Shown piece by piece: positions 46,706-56,619 of a stretch of DNA of 64,000 nt. Every line of letters begins with the position of its first letter. Position 1 is the first letter of the stretch. Where the stretch lies: positions 310,001 to 374,000 of the forward strand of contig BGKB01000052.1 of NCBI GenBank assembly GCA_003116975.1. Direction: 5' to 3'. The DNA is from Aurantiochytrium sp. KH105 (Eukaryota; Sar; Bigyra; Thraustochytrida; Thraustochytriidae). The notes beneath the pieces were generated by a model. The model saw only the letters and a program-made list of their open reading frames with translations, did no database searches and was not told where the DNA came from. The position numbers and the translations under genes are program-made.

Positions 46706-46955
46706 GAGAATTGAATGATGATGTGACAAATGCACAAACGTCAGCACAGATGGCAAATAGTAAATGGCAAGAGGCTGCGACTCGAATCGCCCGTCGCGGT
46801 TGAGAACGGACTTTCTATGACCACTTTTGTTTCTCTCCCTCTCTTTCTCTCTCTCCCTCTCTCCGCGTCACCTCTTCCAAATATAAATGACACACAAACA
46901 AACATTCTTTCTTGTGATTTCTTTCCTTTTTGAGACGTATTTAATCGGGACGTGT

Positions 46956-48374
46956 TTACAACTTTTTGCGCGCCAGCTCACAGAGAGCGCGAATTCCGCG
47001 CTCAATTTGCGGTCTCGAGGTCATTGCAACACTAAGGCGTACAGACGAGGCGCAGCGCGCCATCATGGTCTCGAGCTCTTGACGTACGGCCGAGGACGCG
47101 GGTGTCGCCACGTTCATGACGCATCGGTTGCCATGCACGAGAGAAAGACCGAGCTCTTCGCTGGCACGAGCAAAGGCTGGCGACGATGTATCGGACCAGG
47201 GACCTTGGAGCATTGCAAAGTAACCACCTCGCGGACGCTGCCAGAGACGCAGGTCCAAGTCGGGACTGTCACTGACAGCTTCGTCAATACCCTCGACCAA
47301 AAGACTCATTCGCTCGCCCAGCTCCGTGCGCAGCTTGAGCAAGTGCGCGTCAACAAAGGCGCGATCGCGGAGTAGCTCCGTGACAAGCATGCTGCTCACA
47401 GGATTGACGCCCCCACCGCTGCGCACGCTGCCTGCCTTGGCAAAGACACTCTCGAGTACTTCTGGCGCGCCTTGGACCCAACCAAGACGCAAACCAGGTG
47501 CAAATATTTTGGAAAACGATACAAGGCTGAGCACTCTTGCACTCTCTGCCAATGACGCCCCATGTGGCATGACAGCGGTGTTGCCAAAAGTCAATAAGTT
47601 GTATGGCTCATCCAGAATGCAGTGCGTCTCGTAGCGATCGGCAAGACTGCCGAGGCGACGCATCTGCTCTTGATCGAGTTCTGCCCCTGTTGGGTTGTGA
47701 AAAGTTGGCACCATGTAGATGAAGGCTGGCGGGGCAAGACCATTTCGAGCGCGCGTCGCAAGTTCATCCTCGATGAGATCCACGATGCCCTCTGCGCCGC
47801 GCGGAATGCCGACAATGTTGACGCAGCCAGCATCACGTAAAATGTCCTCCGCGAGAAAGTACGAGGGTACCTCCACAAGGCAATCGCGTCCTGCATCGCC
47901 GTGAAGGTCGACGTTGCGCCTTACAAAGGACTGCGCGAGCACCGCAAGAGCAGAGCTCGTCCCCGCGGTGGCCATCACCTCGAGAGGGCTCACGGGAACT
48001 CCCAGATACTCTGAAGCAAAGGCTGCGACCTCTCTTCGCCAGGGTGAAGGCCCGCTGGAGAGCCCGTACTGCATTGCCATCGGCGTCGTGGCAATCACCC
48101 CAGCCGCCGCGCGTCGCACGGCCGCCGCGAGCTCCGTCCGGGGCAGCAGGCCTGCATCGGGCTGGCCCACGGCGAAGGGCACCGCGGCGTCCGCCGCATC
48201 CACCACGCCCTCTCCGGACCAGAAGTCTGCCCGCATGCTGCCGCGGCCAGGCGCCGCCCCGCTCGCGTTCCCGCTCTGCGCGCCGCCGCCGAGCCCCCGC
48301 GGGCTGCCTCGCGCCGCGACGCCGCGTCCCGCCCGGATCTCGCGCAGCGTCCCCGCGTCATCTCCGTATTGCAT
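46956..48374 (-). CDS. PLP-dependent aminotransferase, fold type I (class I/II)
   Basis: 472 residues from the ATG of MQYGDD. A more internal start at MRADFW (48236) would give 426 and may be the mature form. Fold-type I motifs: SSGPSPWRREVAAF (substrate entry), TAGTSSALAVLAQ (phosphate-binding helix), VPTFHNPTGAEL (Asn contacting PLP), CILDEPYNLL (Asp to pyridine N, Tyr to O3'), SFSKIFAPGLRLGW with Schiff-base Lys289, and RLSVAM near the end with the carboxylate-binding Arg. The pattern is that of the 2-aminoadipate/kynurenine or YER152C-like branch; the substrate is not determinable. The Ala/Gly/Arg-rich N-terminus may be a transit peptide or leader read-through. The C-terminus is KKL, a weak PTS1-like tripeptide. 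The frame runs on upstream through (GA)n and (GAAA)n repeats, which I treat as non-coding. Confidence 0.9.
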   Translation of the reverse strand: MQYGDDAGTLREIRAGRGVAARGSPRGLGGGAQSGNASGAAPGRGSMRADFWSGEGVVDAADAAVPFAVGQPDAGLLPRTELAAAVRRAAAGVIATTPMAMQYGLSSGPSPWRREVAAFASEYLGVPVSPLEVMATAGTSSALAVLAQSFVRRNVDLHGDAGRDCLVEVPSYFLAEDILRDAGCVNIVGIPRGAEGIVDLIEDELATRARNGLAPPAFIYMVPTFHNPTGAELDQEQMRRLGSLADRYETHCILDEPYNLLTFGNTAVMPHGASLAESARVLSLVSFSKIFAPGLRLGWVQGAPEVLESVFAKAGSVRSGGGVNPVSSMLVTELLRDRAFVDAHLLKLRTELGERMSLLVEGIDEAVSDSPDLDLRLWQRPRGGYFAMLQGPWSDTSSPAFARASEELGLSLVHGNRCVMNVATPASSAVRQELETMMARCASSVRLSVAMTSRPQIERGIRALCELARKKL

Positions 48375-48394
48375 TGCGCGCACACAGGGCACGC

Positions 48395-48418
48395 GAGAGA
48401 GAGAGAGAGAGAGAGAGA
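48395..48418. repeat. (GA)n dinucleotide repeat
   Basis: About 11 GA units, 20 bp upstream of the aminotransferase ATG (CT on its sense strand). Confidence 0.88.
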
Positions 48419-48694
48419 AAGGGGGAGCAAAACAGTTGCGCCGTTGCGGTTTCGGCGGTTTCGACGCCTGCTCGCCACCGAGCGGGGCCGGCCCTAGCGT
48501 TATGCATAGCCGGCGCCTAGGCCGAGGCGCATAAATTTCCAGGGCGCTGGCTTGCTCGCTCTTGCGCCGGAGAGACGGACTCTGCGGCGCTTTGGCCCAC
48601 TTGCGCGGGGCGCATAGCGCACTTGCGCGCGGTCCCGGCAAGTGGGCCAAATCTGCCTGGCAGGCAGGCGGGATGAAAAGGGAAGGGGCGGGGA

Positions 48695-48738
<44 letters not shown>
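48695..48738. repeat. (GAAA)n microsatellite
   Basis: About ten tandem GAAA units followed by imperfect purine-rich sequence. Confidence 0.92.
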
Positions 48739-49225
48739 GGGGAAAGAAAGAAGGGAAGGAACGGGAAAAGGAGGGAAGCCGAGGATGCAAAGAGGAAAGG
48801 AAACGGAGTCGGGGCGACGCGGAGAGCGCAGCGCCCGGCGCAGAGAGGCCGCACGCGGCGGGAACCTCGGGCTGCGTCTGCCTGTCGGTCGGTCGGTCAG
48901 CGTGCCTGCGTCACGCGCGCACTCGCCTCGGGCGGGATCTGTCGTCGAGCTCGCGGAGCTGATCAATCAATTAATCAAACACACCTTTGCTGCCGGCGAG
49001 CCCGTACTGCGAGCACGCCAGCGAGCGAGCGCGCCGATCGCGAACGGAGCGGAGACGCGTCGTTGCATTCGGGTTCATCACCCTAGGAAAGAGACGGAAA
49101 AGGGGCCACGTTAGCTGACGGGCCGGCTGTCTGGGCCGCGGAGAAGGAGTCGAAATTCTGGCGCTCGCGCGAGCCTCGCCAAACTGGCCTTCACGAGCGG
49201 CTGGACGAGCAAGCATCGCGATGCG

Positions 49226-52200
49226 ATGTTGCAAGCAGTTTTAAGCCCACTTCAACGGGTTTTTGATGTTCCCTTTAAGCGCGTTGTCACATTTGCACTC
49301 AAGTCTAGTCTGGGGAGGTTCCTCCAACATGATCTCCACTTCGAGCAGTTCTGCGTTAGCCTGAGCAGCGGACATGCAGAGCTGCATGATCTCGAACTTG
49401 ACACGGCAGAGATCTGTCGTGCCCTCGGCGCTGAAAACCTACCTTTTGAACTCGTCGCCGTTCGCGTGGCCTTGGTCCGTGTCGAAGCATTCGGCGGCGA
49501 TGACGAGGGCCTCTTTGTGCATCTGTCCGGCGTCGAAATCCACATCAGCCCACGCAAAGCGACTAGCGCGAAGACCCAAGCAAGCAGCGCAAAATTTGGT
49601 CAAGAATCTGTTGATAGCTCCGAAGGGGCATCCGATGCCGAAGCTGGTGTTAAGGCATCGAAACGACGGGAAGAAAAGGCCAGCGACAACGCAAGCACTG
49701 CAGCGGCACCTGCAGGGCCAGTAGCGACAAAATCTCCTCCCGCCGATCTCGAACTCGAGGATCCGGACAGCGAATACGACGATGCGCTGGAGACCCCTCG
49801 AGACTCTGAGCTCAGCCAAGCTGCGCTCGACGGTCTCAACACGCTTGGACGCTGGATTGAAGAGTACGCCGCTGGCCTCCGTATCGAAGCTGTGGAAGTC
49901 TCGGTCCATGTGAGCCTTGCGCCACCCTCTGACCACGTTGACGCAGCCGATAGATCTGCGCGCGTCATCGTGCGCTGTCCACGTTTGCTCTTTGGCGGGG
50001 CTGACCCGGGACACGGCGCCACCCGACTTGCGCCTCTTTCTCCGCAAGAAGACGGAGTAGAGCGTTCTGTCCGACTCGACGAGGCCTTTGTATATGTCCG
50101 CAACGAGAGCACAAAAGACGTCTCTGACACGGACGACTCGTGTGACGAGACCTGCATCGCACGGATCAAGGAGGGCGCAACGGCGCTCTTACGAACGGGC
50201 AAGCAAAATGAAGTCAAACTCACAGTGCCTTCTGTTTTGGCCGTCGTCGATCCCACGGCGTGGGCCACTCTTGTGGAAGTGTCTGCCGCATTCGGAGTCG
50301 AGCACGAGAAAGATACGTCTCCGTTTGCTTCGCAGGAGAACGATGGCGCAAAAGCACCTTCAGCGCCACTGTCGTCGGATCAGGGCTCTGAAGATGATGA
50401 TGCGGATTCTGCTTCCGATGGTCTCGAATTCTTTGACGCGGACGATGGCACATTGGTGTCACTTCCCGAAGATCACGAGGCGAGAAACGCCAAGGAGCTC
50501 GACGTTCTTGAGGGCTGGGACAGCACTACGGGTAAAGGCGCGAATAATAGTGCAGCGGCGACAGGAAGAGGAGGAGGCGCAATGTCCATGAGCGGAGAGT
50601 ATGGCTCTCTCTCCATCAAGGTCGTTCTCAGCAAAGTGCAGATTGAGCTCTTGTATGGACGTGCACGGCCAGACGTTTTGGGCGAAAATCAGCTGCGGAG
50701 CGCTCTCAACCTCTGGCACCTCCAGAGTTCGGATGGAAGTTTGCAAACTTCGAGTTCAGACGCCCTTCTTTTGTTTCAAGTCAACGCGGCAATTGATCAG
50801 GATCGCGCATTGATACCCTTTTCTGAGAGGCTCGTGGTGCGCGTGGAAAATTCACAATTCACGGCTGCCCTTGCAGAGCACGGGTCCAGCCTTCATGCAA
50901 ACATAACTGTACAAAGTTTCCGTGCGCTCGAACTCTTGATGGACAATCCGCAGCGAGAGGTTTCCCGTGGCGCCCCAAGTTCTCGAGGAAAGGCGTCAAG
51001 ATCAAGTGGCGGCTCTTGCTGCTTGCATCTGGTCCTGGACATGCAGCCTGCGGAAGACGAGGTTGCCTGTCACGTTGACCTTGTACGGGGTAGCTCCATG
51101 GTTGTACAACTCTCTGCTCTGGCTCTAAGTTGGGATAATGGTATGGTTGCACACCGGCTAGTGGACTATTTACCCGAGCAAGCTCACAGGGCCGAAGATG
51201 GGACAATTGCAATTTCCGCCGAAGAAAAGACAGGATTCGGCGACACTGAGAATAAAGTCCAATCCAGCGAGCAAGAACTCGAAGCGGACGACTTCCATCT
51301 CCGCGTCGTGACGCCTCGAGCTCTCATCATCCTGCGCGTTCCCCATGAAGAGTCTCCAGGACCACATGCATCTGGTTCCCGGCGTTGGCTCTCCGAGGCC
51401 ATGGTCCTGGACATGATGGACGTAAGCGTGCAAACCGGTGCTGCCGCGCGTCTGGAACTGCAGTCTGCGCCCTCTCTGCTCGAAGATGGGGCCGGCGGTG
51501 ACGCGGGGGGCGAAGCGTTTTTCGAACAGGTCGATGCTCTTCGAAGCATTGGGTGGAGTCTCGTGTTTGACTTTTCGCGCGTGCGAGCTGTCGTGGAGCG
51601 TGCTTCGCCCCAGGTTCTATCGTCCGAGCTTGCTCCAGGGGAGGCAGCTCGTTTTCTCGGCAATGGTGACATGAGTGGGACCAACGATGATGACGAAACC
51701 GCCTGGGCCCTCGTCGTAGACGGCTCGCGAGAGGGCGTTCGGACGCCGCGTTTGACCATGAGTGTTCGACGTGCCTTTTCAAGCGCCTTGCAAGCCGAAG
51801 AAGCCGCATCGGGGGCCTTGCGACTCGCCCGCAAGTCACGACGCGCCTTCAAGCGACGCGTCCACCAGCGGCGTGCCCCAGGTGAAGAAGGTGGTGCTGC
51901 CGTGGATCCTGCTGGAGACCACGGTTTGGACAAGGACCAGGAACCACCCTTGTACGAGGTCATGGAAGCGGTGTCCACTCACGGATTCTGCACGGCGGAT
52001 ACAGCAGTGCGTCTCGTCTGTCCCGATGCGCTTATGTCGATCGACAAGGTGCAATACCACAGTTTGAACAATGTGCTACAGCTTGTGCTGGGTAGTGTGC
52101 CTTCATTCACACGAGCTGTTGCTGAAGATGATGCCGGTAGGGCCAGTGCACGTCTCGAGAAAAATGATGGGGAAAACCCAGATCATGAGCGCAAAGATAA

Positions 52201-55200
52201 TGTGCCCTCCCCCCGTGTGCCTGAAGTGGTGGCAGCGTGTGAAGAAAAGTCGAGCGCACCTGTGCAAGACTTTTGGAATCCAAGTCCCAGCGGCTGTACT
52301 GGAGACGCGTTTGATCCGAATCTGGGGTCTGCTTGGAGCCTGGATGATGATACCGAAGCGCTCCGTCGTGCCGAAGAGTGCGGAGTGGTGCTCGGGTCAT
52401 CTTCGAGCACATTTTTCCAGCTCTGCAGTCGCGGGGGCAAGGTCGCCTTGGTAGGTAGTAAGCATGCAGACTTTGAGCTCGAGTACTCTGGACTCGAGCT
52501 TACCATGGTGGACTCCAAAACAATGGCGGAAGCTCAAGACGTGACGCTGCTCGAATCAGGAGAACCAATTGGATATGGCGAGGAAGCGCTGCGGCCTATT
52601 TTACATAGCACCAAGTGGGGCCGGAGCGCGTCGTCGTCCCCGCTGTTGCAAGTGTACATGGACGCTTCCTCTACCCAAAACAAAGAAAAGGAAAGCAACG
52701 GCGTCTTGCACGTTTGTGTGGACGGCCTTACGCTGCAGGTCTTACCTCAATCTACGTGGCTTCGCAAACTTGCGGACTTTTTGACGAGCGCTCCACCTTC
52801 CAACGCTGTAGGAGCGGCTCATGTCGTTGGTGAAAAATCGGCAGCATGGGACGGCGGCTGCAGCGGCGATGGGAGCGCGCCCGTCGTCACATATACGGAG
52901 GTTACGGTGGAATTTTTTGATGCTGTTCTCGAGTACCACAGCGGAGAACGGCCGCAAAACATGGCAATTGCAGGACTTGGCATGGTGCGCATGTCGTCCA
53001 ACGTCGCCTCGCCGAGCGTGCAGGACCAACTCTATCACCTGACTGCGCGTGATCTGGCGCTGTACATTTCCAACGAGGCCCCTGCGGAAGACCCGAATCA
53101 GTTTGCGTGCGGGGCAGATGCGACGAGCCCATTTTCCTCGATTGAGGACTTTGTGGCCTCGATGCTTTTCGCCAAAGTGGCTTCGCTCGATATGCTTGAG
53201 CTCTTCATCCGAAATCGCTCTTCGGGCGGCACGACGCATGCGACACGTGAACAACGCCCTACCTCTGCGGACCGCGATGTCAACCCTGACATCGACTATG
53301 AGGTGTCGGTGCCCAATATGTCGCTGTATAGCTGCACAGATTCGTTTTGTACGTTAGAGGCTCTCGTGCATGATTTTGCCGTGGAGCTCAGTGGACGGTG
53401 CGGTGACGATCCAATGGATGACGAAGACGCTGTACCTCCGGGTGCAAGGGTACAAAAGGGTCTTGCAGGCGACAATGCAATTCTATTTGAGACAGGAGAG
53501 AGACCAAGAGTGGCACGCGCAGAAGATGGCATCTCGGCCGCGCCGGCACCATCAGCAGCGCTGAAAAAATCAAGCGAGGACGTGACGAAACCTTCGTCTG
53601 CGGGTACGTCCACATCAAGTGCGCATAGCCGTGCCCCTGCCCCAGCGATGAGCATGCGCGATGACGAGCGTTCTGCATCGGAGTTACGGAACTCATACTT
53701 GACGGATGGCGTTCCAGATGACCAGTTATCGGGGCCTCAGCTGCGCAGCAGACATGCGGATGGCCAGGATCCGGATCCTGACGCGATTTTCGTGGACGGT
53801 TTCTATGCCGTTGAGCAGGTGAATGTGATTTCGGCTGCATCGGCCGCCGCCAAGGAAGCCGCGAGCAAAAAAGAAGAGGAAGAAGCCGTCGGAGGTAGTC
53901 AGACGCGAGGTGACGGCGCTTTGGGGCATCAGGAAGCTGCAGGAACGTGGTTTCATGTGGATGATGACGAGGAAGATGGTTTCACTGAAGCTACAGTCAG
54001 GGAAGGAAACAAGGGCTCGCTGACAGCGATGGGCGCCGAGTTGCTGATGTGGGGCGACCCGAACTCTGACAACCTCGAGGAGATGGAACTCGATGAGTGG
54101 CCTTCGGGTCCCATGGGCGAGAAAACACGCGCGCAGTCATTCGAGGAAGAGGAAGCGGAAGAGCGTCTCGCAGAAGCACAAGTTGCAGAGGATACGAAGC
54201 GCGCGGTACGGGAACAAGAGGAGGCCATTGCGGACTATGCGAGTTTGTACAAGCGTGAGTTTCCCGACCAGGTCATTCATGCAAACAGCGATGCTGCAGT
54301 TCTCGAGACCAAGTCGGTGCGACAGCGTAGAGGAGCGAATGATTCAGCCGAAAGTGATGTATCGCAAAATGGATGGTACGAGGACACTGGGTTCGATATG
54401 TATCCGCACTATATGGGTGTTCAATTTGAAGCCGGGCCGGGGTCTCACGTCCCAACTGCGGAGGCGCTCGCGGCGCGCATGGAAGGTCGTGCGAGTTTGC
54501 GTTCGCGCGTGGCTCGATGCACGTCACGCGTTGTTGTCCGCGACATGTCTGTTCGCTGGTGCTTGTTTGGCGGTTGTGACTGGAACTCGACGGCAAGCAC
54601 CGTGGCCGCTTCGCGTCTGGCACGTTCACGCCAGGCGCGTCGAAGGGCCGCGGTTCACCCAGGTCAAGCCGATATGAGTGTTCATGCGCATGGCAAATTT
54701 GGCGCAAGCAGTCGTGACGCAAGCGAAGGGGCGCCAACAGGCGAGAACTGCTCGGCTGAGGAGGAAGAGCAGCAGCAGCAGCAGCAGCAGCAGCCAAAAG
54801 GAGCAATGCCAACGAGCTGGCGTCGTGAGCGACATCGGCTTGCAGGGCGGCAGAACGATCGCAAGCTGGAAGTTGTTTTATCTCACGTGACAGCGCTGCT
54901 GACCGCGTACGACGCACAGGCCGTTGCGGGCCCTTGCATTGCACAAAGCGTGGCCATTGCCGTTCGCGACTTTAGCATTATTGATTTGCTTTCGACTTCG
55001 GACATTCACACAATGGTCGGAGAGTGGATTTCGGATGCGCAGCACCCGCGCATTTCGGGATCTTCGATGCTTCGCGTGGCGCTCGACCACGTGGAGGGGG
55101 GTTCGCGCGACGCTCTCTGTGTCCGCGCAAGTATTCTACCTGTCAAGGCGAACCTGGACCAAGACTCGTTGGAGTTTCTTTTGGCCTACCTCGGCATGCG

Positions 55201-56284
55201 GGTAGGTGCGGATGATGCAGCCTTTTCGCAGCCTCGGCGAGATGGCGTTGACCGCAGCGGGAACGAAGTCGATGCAGACGAGGATGCTTCATCCAGCTCA
55301 AGCGCTTACTCCGAGGCTGGCCTGGATGAAGGTTTGATGCGGGGTCTGGACGGCGACTCGACGTCGTCAGAAGGCTGTCTGACCGGAGAGGATGCCGACA
55401 TTGTGCTGGTGGAGAACACGGACTGGTTTATTGAAAGCGCAGACGTGCGTGCATTCAAAGTGAAGCTGGACTATCGGCCGAAGCGCTTCAATATGCAGGG
55501 ACTAATGTCTGGCGATCGCTTGGCGCTCGTGAATCTTTTCGCTTACGAGGGGCTACAGGTGTCCTTGCGGCGCGTGGAGCTGGAGTCGATTCGCGGTGGA
55601 TGGCGTGAATTGTGGGAATACGTACAAGCGTCATGGTCGCGAGATGCGCAGCGGCAGCGACACCGATGTTTGGCAGGAGTCTCGTTTCCTCCCATCAATA
55701 AGGTGGCGACCTTGGGCTCAGGGTTGACGAACCTTGTGCTGATGCCCTTGGAGCAGTACCAAAGGGACGGTCGTGTGGTGCATGGGTTGCGACGCGGCAC
55801 TGCTTCGTTTGTGCGTACGGTGGCCATCGAAGCGCTCGGGACATTTTCGATCGCGGCGCAGACGGCGCAGATGCTTTTGGAGCATGCGCGAGATGTTCTC
55901 TCGCCTCTGCCTCCGGGGGCCGAATTTGGTGGACGAGGCTTGGTCGCGCGCACTGGGGCAGAGCGCGAGGGTGGAGATGCGAGTGCAAGTGCAGTACCGC
56001 CTCTGAATATGAAGGAGGGCCTGGAGCGTGGTGCAGACAGCTTTACGCGTGAGGTCAAGCGGGCTGCATTTGTCCTTGTTGCGCTTCCTTACGACGAGCT
56101 CCAGCGCACGGGGCCGACAGCGGCTGTAAAGTCGGTTCTTCGGGGTGTCCCAATCGCTGTGATTCGGCCTTTGATTGGGGCCACTCAGGCCATGTCTAGC
56201 ACATTAATGGGGATTCGCAATTCCGTGGATCCAGACGCACGTGCGGAGGAGGCGCAAAAGTACAAGTCGCATGCGAAGGGTTGA
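49226..56284 (+). CDS. ATG2: ATG2-like lipid-transfer protein (autophagy)
   Basis: 2,352 residues in one frame. The N-terminal ~115 residues are a Chorein_N/VPS13-type domain in its ATG2 form: FKRVVTFALKSSLGRFLQHDLHFEQFCVSLSSGHAELHDLELDTAEI. ATG2 is a rod-like bridge that moves phospholipids from the ER to the growing phagophore with ATG9 and ATG18/WIPI. The C-terminal half has the ATG2 conserved region: DWFIESADVRAFKVKLDYRPKRFNMQGL (~2070-2097), SLRRVELESIRG, then the end segment PINKVATLGSGLTNLVLMPLEQYQRDGRVVHGLRRGTASFVRTVAIEALG, where ATG2 amphipathic helices bind membranes. Long acidic, disordered inserts and a Q8 run from pure CAG (54770-54793) separate conserved blocks. A uORF ATG at 49221 (seven codons) overlaps the start. 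The length is similar to other ATG2 proteins (~1,600-2,000) plus inserts. Divergent from the aminotransferase gene. Confidence 0.88.
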   Translation: MLQAVLSPLQRVFDVPFKRVVTFALKSSLGRFLQHDLHFEQFCVSLSSGHAELHDLELDTAEICRALGAENLPFELVAVRVALVRVEAFGGDDEGLFVHLSGVEIHISPRKATSAKTQASSAKFGQESVDSSEGASDAEAGVKASKRREEKASDNASTAAAPAGPVATKSPPADLELEDPDSEYDDALETPRDSELSQAALDGLNTLGRWIEEYAAGLRIEAVEVSVHVSLAPPSDHVDAADRSARVIVRCPRLLFGGADPGHGATRLAPLSPQEDGVERSVRLDEAFVYVRNESTKDVSDTDDSCDETCIARIKEGATALLRTGKQNEVKLTVPSVLAVVDPTAWATLVEVSAAFGVEHEKDTSPFASQENDGAKAPSAPLSSDQGSEDDDADSASDGLEFFDADDGTLVSLPEDHEARNAKELDVLEGWDSTTGKGANNSAAATGRGGGAMSMSGEYGSLSIKVVLSKVQIELLYGRARPDVLGENQLRSALNLWHLQSSDGSLQTSSSDALLLFQVNAAIDQDRALIPFSERLVVRVENSQFTAALAEHGSSLHANITVQSFRALELLMDNPQREVSRGAPSSRGKASRSSGGSCCLHLVLDMQPAEDEVACHVDLVRGSSMVVQLSALALSWDNGMVAHRLVDYLPEQAHRAEDGTIAISAEEKTGFGDTENKVQSSEQELEADDFHLRVVTPRALIILRVPHEESPGPHASGSRRWLSEAMVLDMMDVSVQTGAAARLELQSAPSLLEDGAGGDAGGEAFFEQVDALRSIGWSLVFDFSRVRAVVERASPQVLSSELAPGEAARFLGNGDMSGTNDDDETAWALVVDGSREGVRTPRLTMSVRRAFSSALQAEEAASGALRLARKSRRAFKRRVHQRRAPGEEGGAAVDPAGDHGLDKDQEPPLYEVMEAVSTHGFCTADTAVRLVCPDALMSIDKVQYHSLNNVLQLVLGSVPSFTRAVAEDDAGRASARLEKNDGENPDHERKDNVPSPRVPEVVAACEEKSSAPVQDFWNPSPSGCTGDAFDPNLGSAWSLDDDTEALRRAEECGVVLGSSSSTFFQLCSRGGKVALVGSKHADFELEYSGLELTMVDSKTMAEAQDVTLLESGEPIGYGEEALRPILHSTKWGRSASSSPLLQVYMDASSTQNKEKESNGVLHVCVDGLTLQVLPQSTWLRKLADFLTSAPPSNAVGAAHVVGEKSAAWDGGCSGDGSAPVVTYTEVTVEFFDAVLEYHSGERPQNMAIAGLGMVRMSSNVASPSVQDQLYHLTARDLALYISNEAPAEDPNQFACGADATSPFSSIEDFVASMLFAKVASLDMLELFIRNRSSGGTTHATREQRPTSADRDVNPDIDYEVSVPNMSLYSCTDSFCTLEALVHDFAVELSGRCGDDPMDDEDAVPPGARVQKGLAGDNAILFETGERPRVARAEDGISAAPAPSAALKKSSEDVTKPSSAGTSTSSAHSRAPAPAMSMRDDERSASELRNSYLTDGVPDDQLSGPQLRSRHADGQDPDPDAIFVDGFYAVEQVNVISAASAAAKEAASKKEEEEAVGGSQTRGDGALGHQEAAGTWFHVDDDEEDGFTEATVREGNKGSLTAMGAELLMWGDPNSDNLEEMELDEWPSGPMGEKTRAQSFEEEEAEERLAEAQVAEDTKRAVREQEEAIADYASLYKREFPDQVIHANSDAAVLETKSVRQRRGANDSAESDVSQNGWYEDTGFDMYPHYMGVQFEAGPGSHVPTAEALAARMEGRASLRSRVARCTSRVVVRDMSVRWCLFGGCDWNSTASTVAASRLARSRQARRRAAVHPGQADMSVHAHGKFGASSRDASEGAPTGENCSAEEEEQQQQQQQQPKGAMPTSWRRERHRLAGRQNDRKLEVVLSHVTALLTAYDAQAVAGPCIAQSVAIAVRDFSIIDLLSTSDIHTMVGEWISDAQHPRISGSSMLRVALDHVEGGSRDALCVRASILPVKANLDQDSLEFLLAYLGMRVGADDAAFSQPRRDGVDRSGNEVDADEDASSSSSAYSEAGLDEGLMRGLDGDSTSSEGCLTGEDADIVLVENTDWFIESADVRAFKVKLDYRPKRFNMQGLMSGDRLALVNLFAYEGLQVSLRRVELESIRGGWRELWEYVQASWSRDAQRQRHRCLAGVSFPPINKVATLGSGLTNLVLMPLEQYQRDGRVVHGLRRGTASFVRTVAIEALGTFSIAAQTAQMLLEHARDVLSPLPPGAEFGGRGLVARTGAEREGGDASASAVPPLNMKEGLERGADSFTREVKRAAFVLVALPYDELQRTGPTAAVKSVLRGVPIAVIRPLIGATQAMSSTLMGIRNSVDPDARAEEAQKYKSHAKG
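54770..54793 (+). repeat. (CAG)8 inside ATG2 coding sequence
   Basis: Encodes Gln8 after an acidic stretch. Pure CAG, so likely length-variable. Confidence 0.9.
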
Positions 56285-56619
56285 ATTTATATTTTCCAAA
56301 AAGATGCGCGAAAGTATTTTTCGATTCTGTGTTTCGTTTCCGTTTTGCATTTGGGAACGTGTGACAATGGAGCTAGGCTGAGTGGTTGCGAGGGGGGGAG
56401 ACAAATGCTAAAGCGTTTACATATTGAATGAACTTTTTTTTGAAAACTTGCAGCGTAACGAGGTCAGTCAGACACTCGATCAATCAATCAATCAATCAAT
56501 CAATGTTCAGATTCGTCTTTATATGCTTTAGAGGTGTATGTGTAATGTATGTATGTATGTATGTGCATGTGGCCGACGCGCGTCCGAGGTGAGAAATTTC
56601 TAGCGACTACGTTGTGTGT
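56285..56619. other. convergent 3' spacer with (CAAT)n and (GTAT)n
   Basis: Between the ATG2 and Q-rich gene ends. (CAAT) repeats lie at ~56478-56504 and (GTAT) at ~56546-56562. No gene is seen. Confidence 0.6.

Larger units (their letters stand above)
48375..49225. promoter_or_regulatory. divergent region between aminotransferase and ATG2 genes
   Basis: About 850 bp holding both start regions and two microsatellites (below). No gene is seen. A short upstream ATG at 49221 overlaps the ATG2 start. Confidence 0.5.

Noticed and set aside
48375-48854. N-terminal extension of the aminotransferase (Phe/Leu/Ser-rich)
   Set aside because: Encoded by (GAAA)n and (GA)n repeats read on the minus strand; it could mimic a signal or transit peptide but is most likely leader or promoter DNA.
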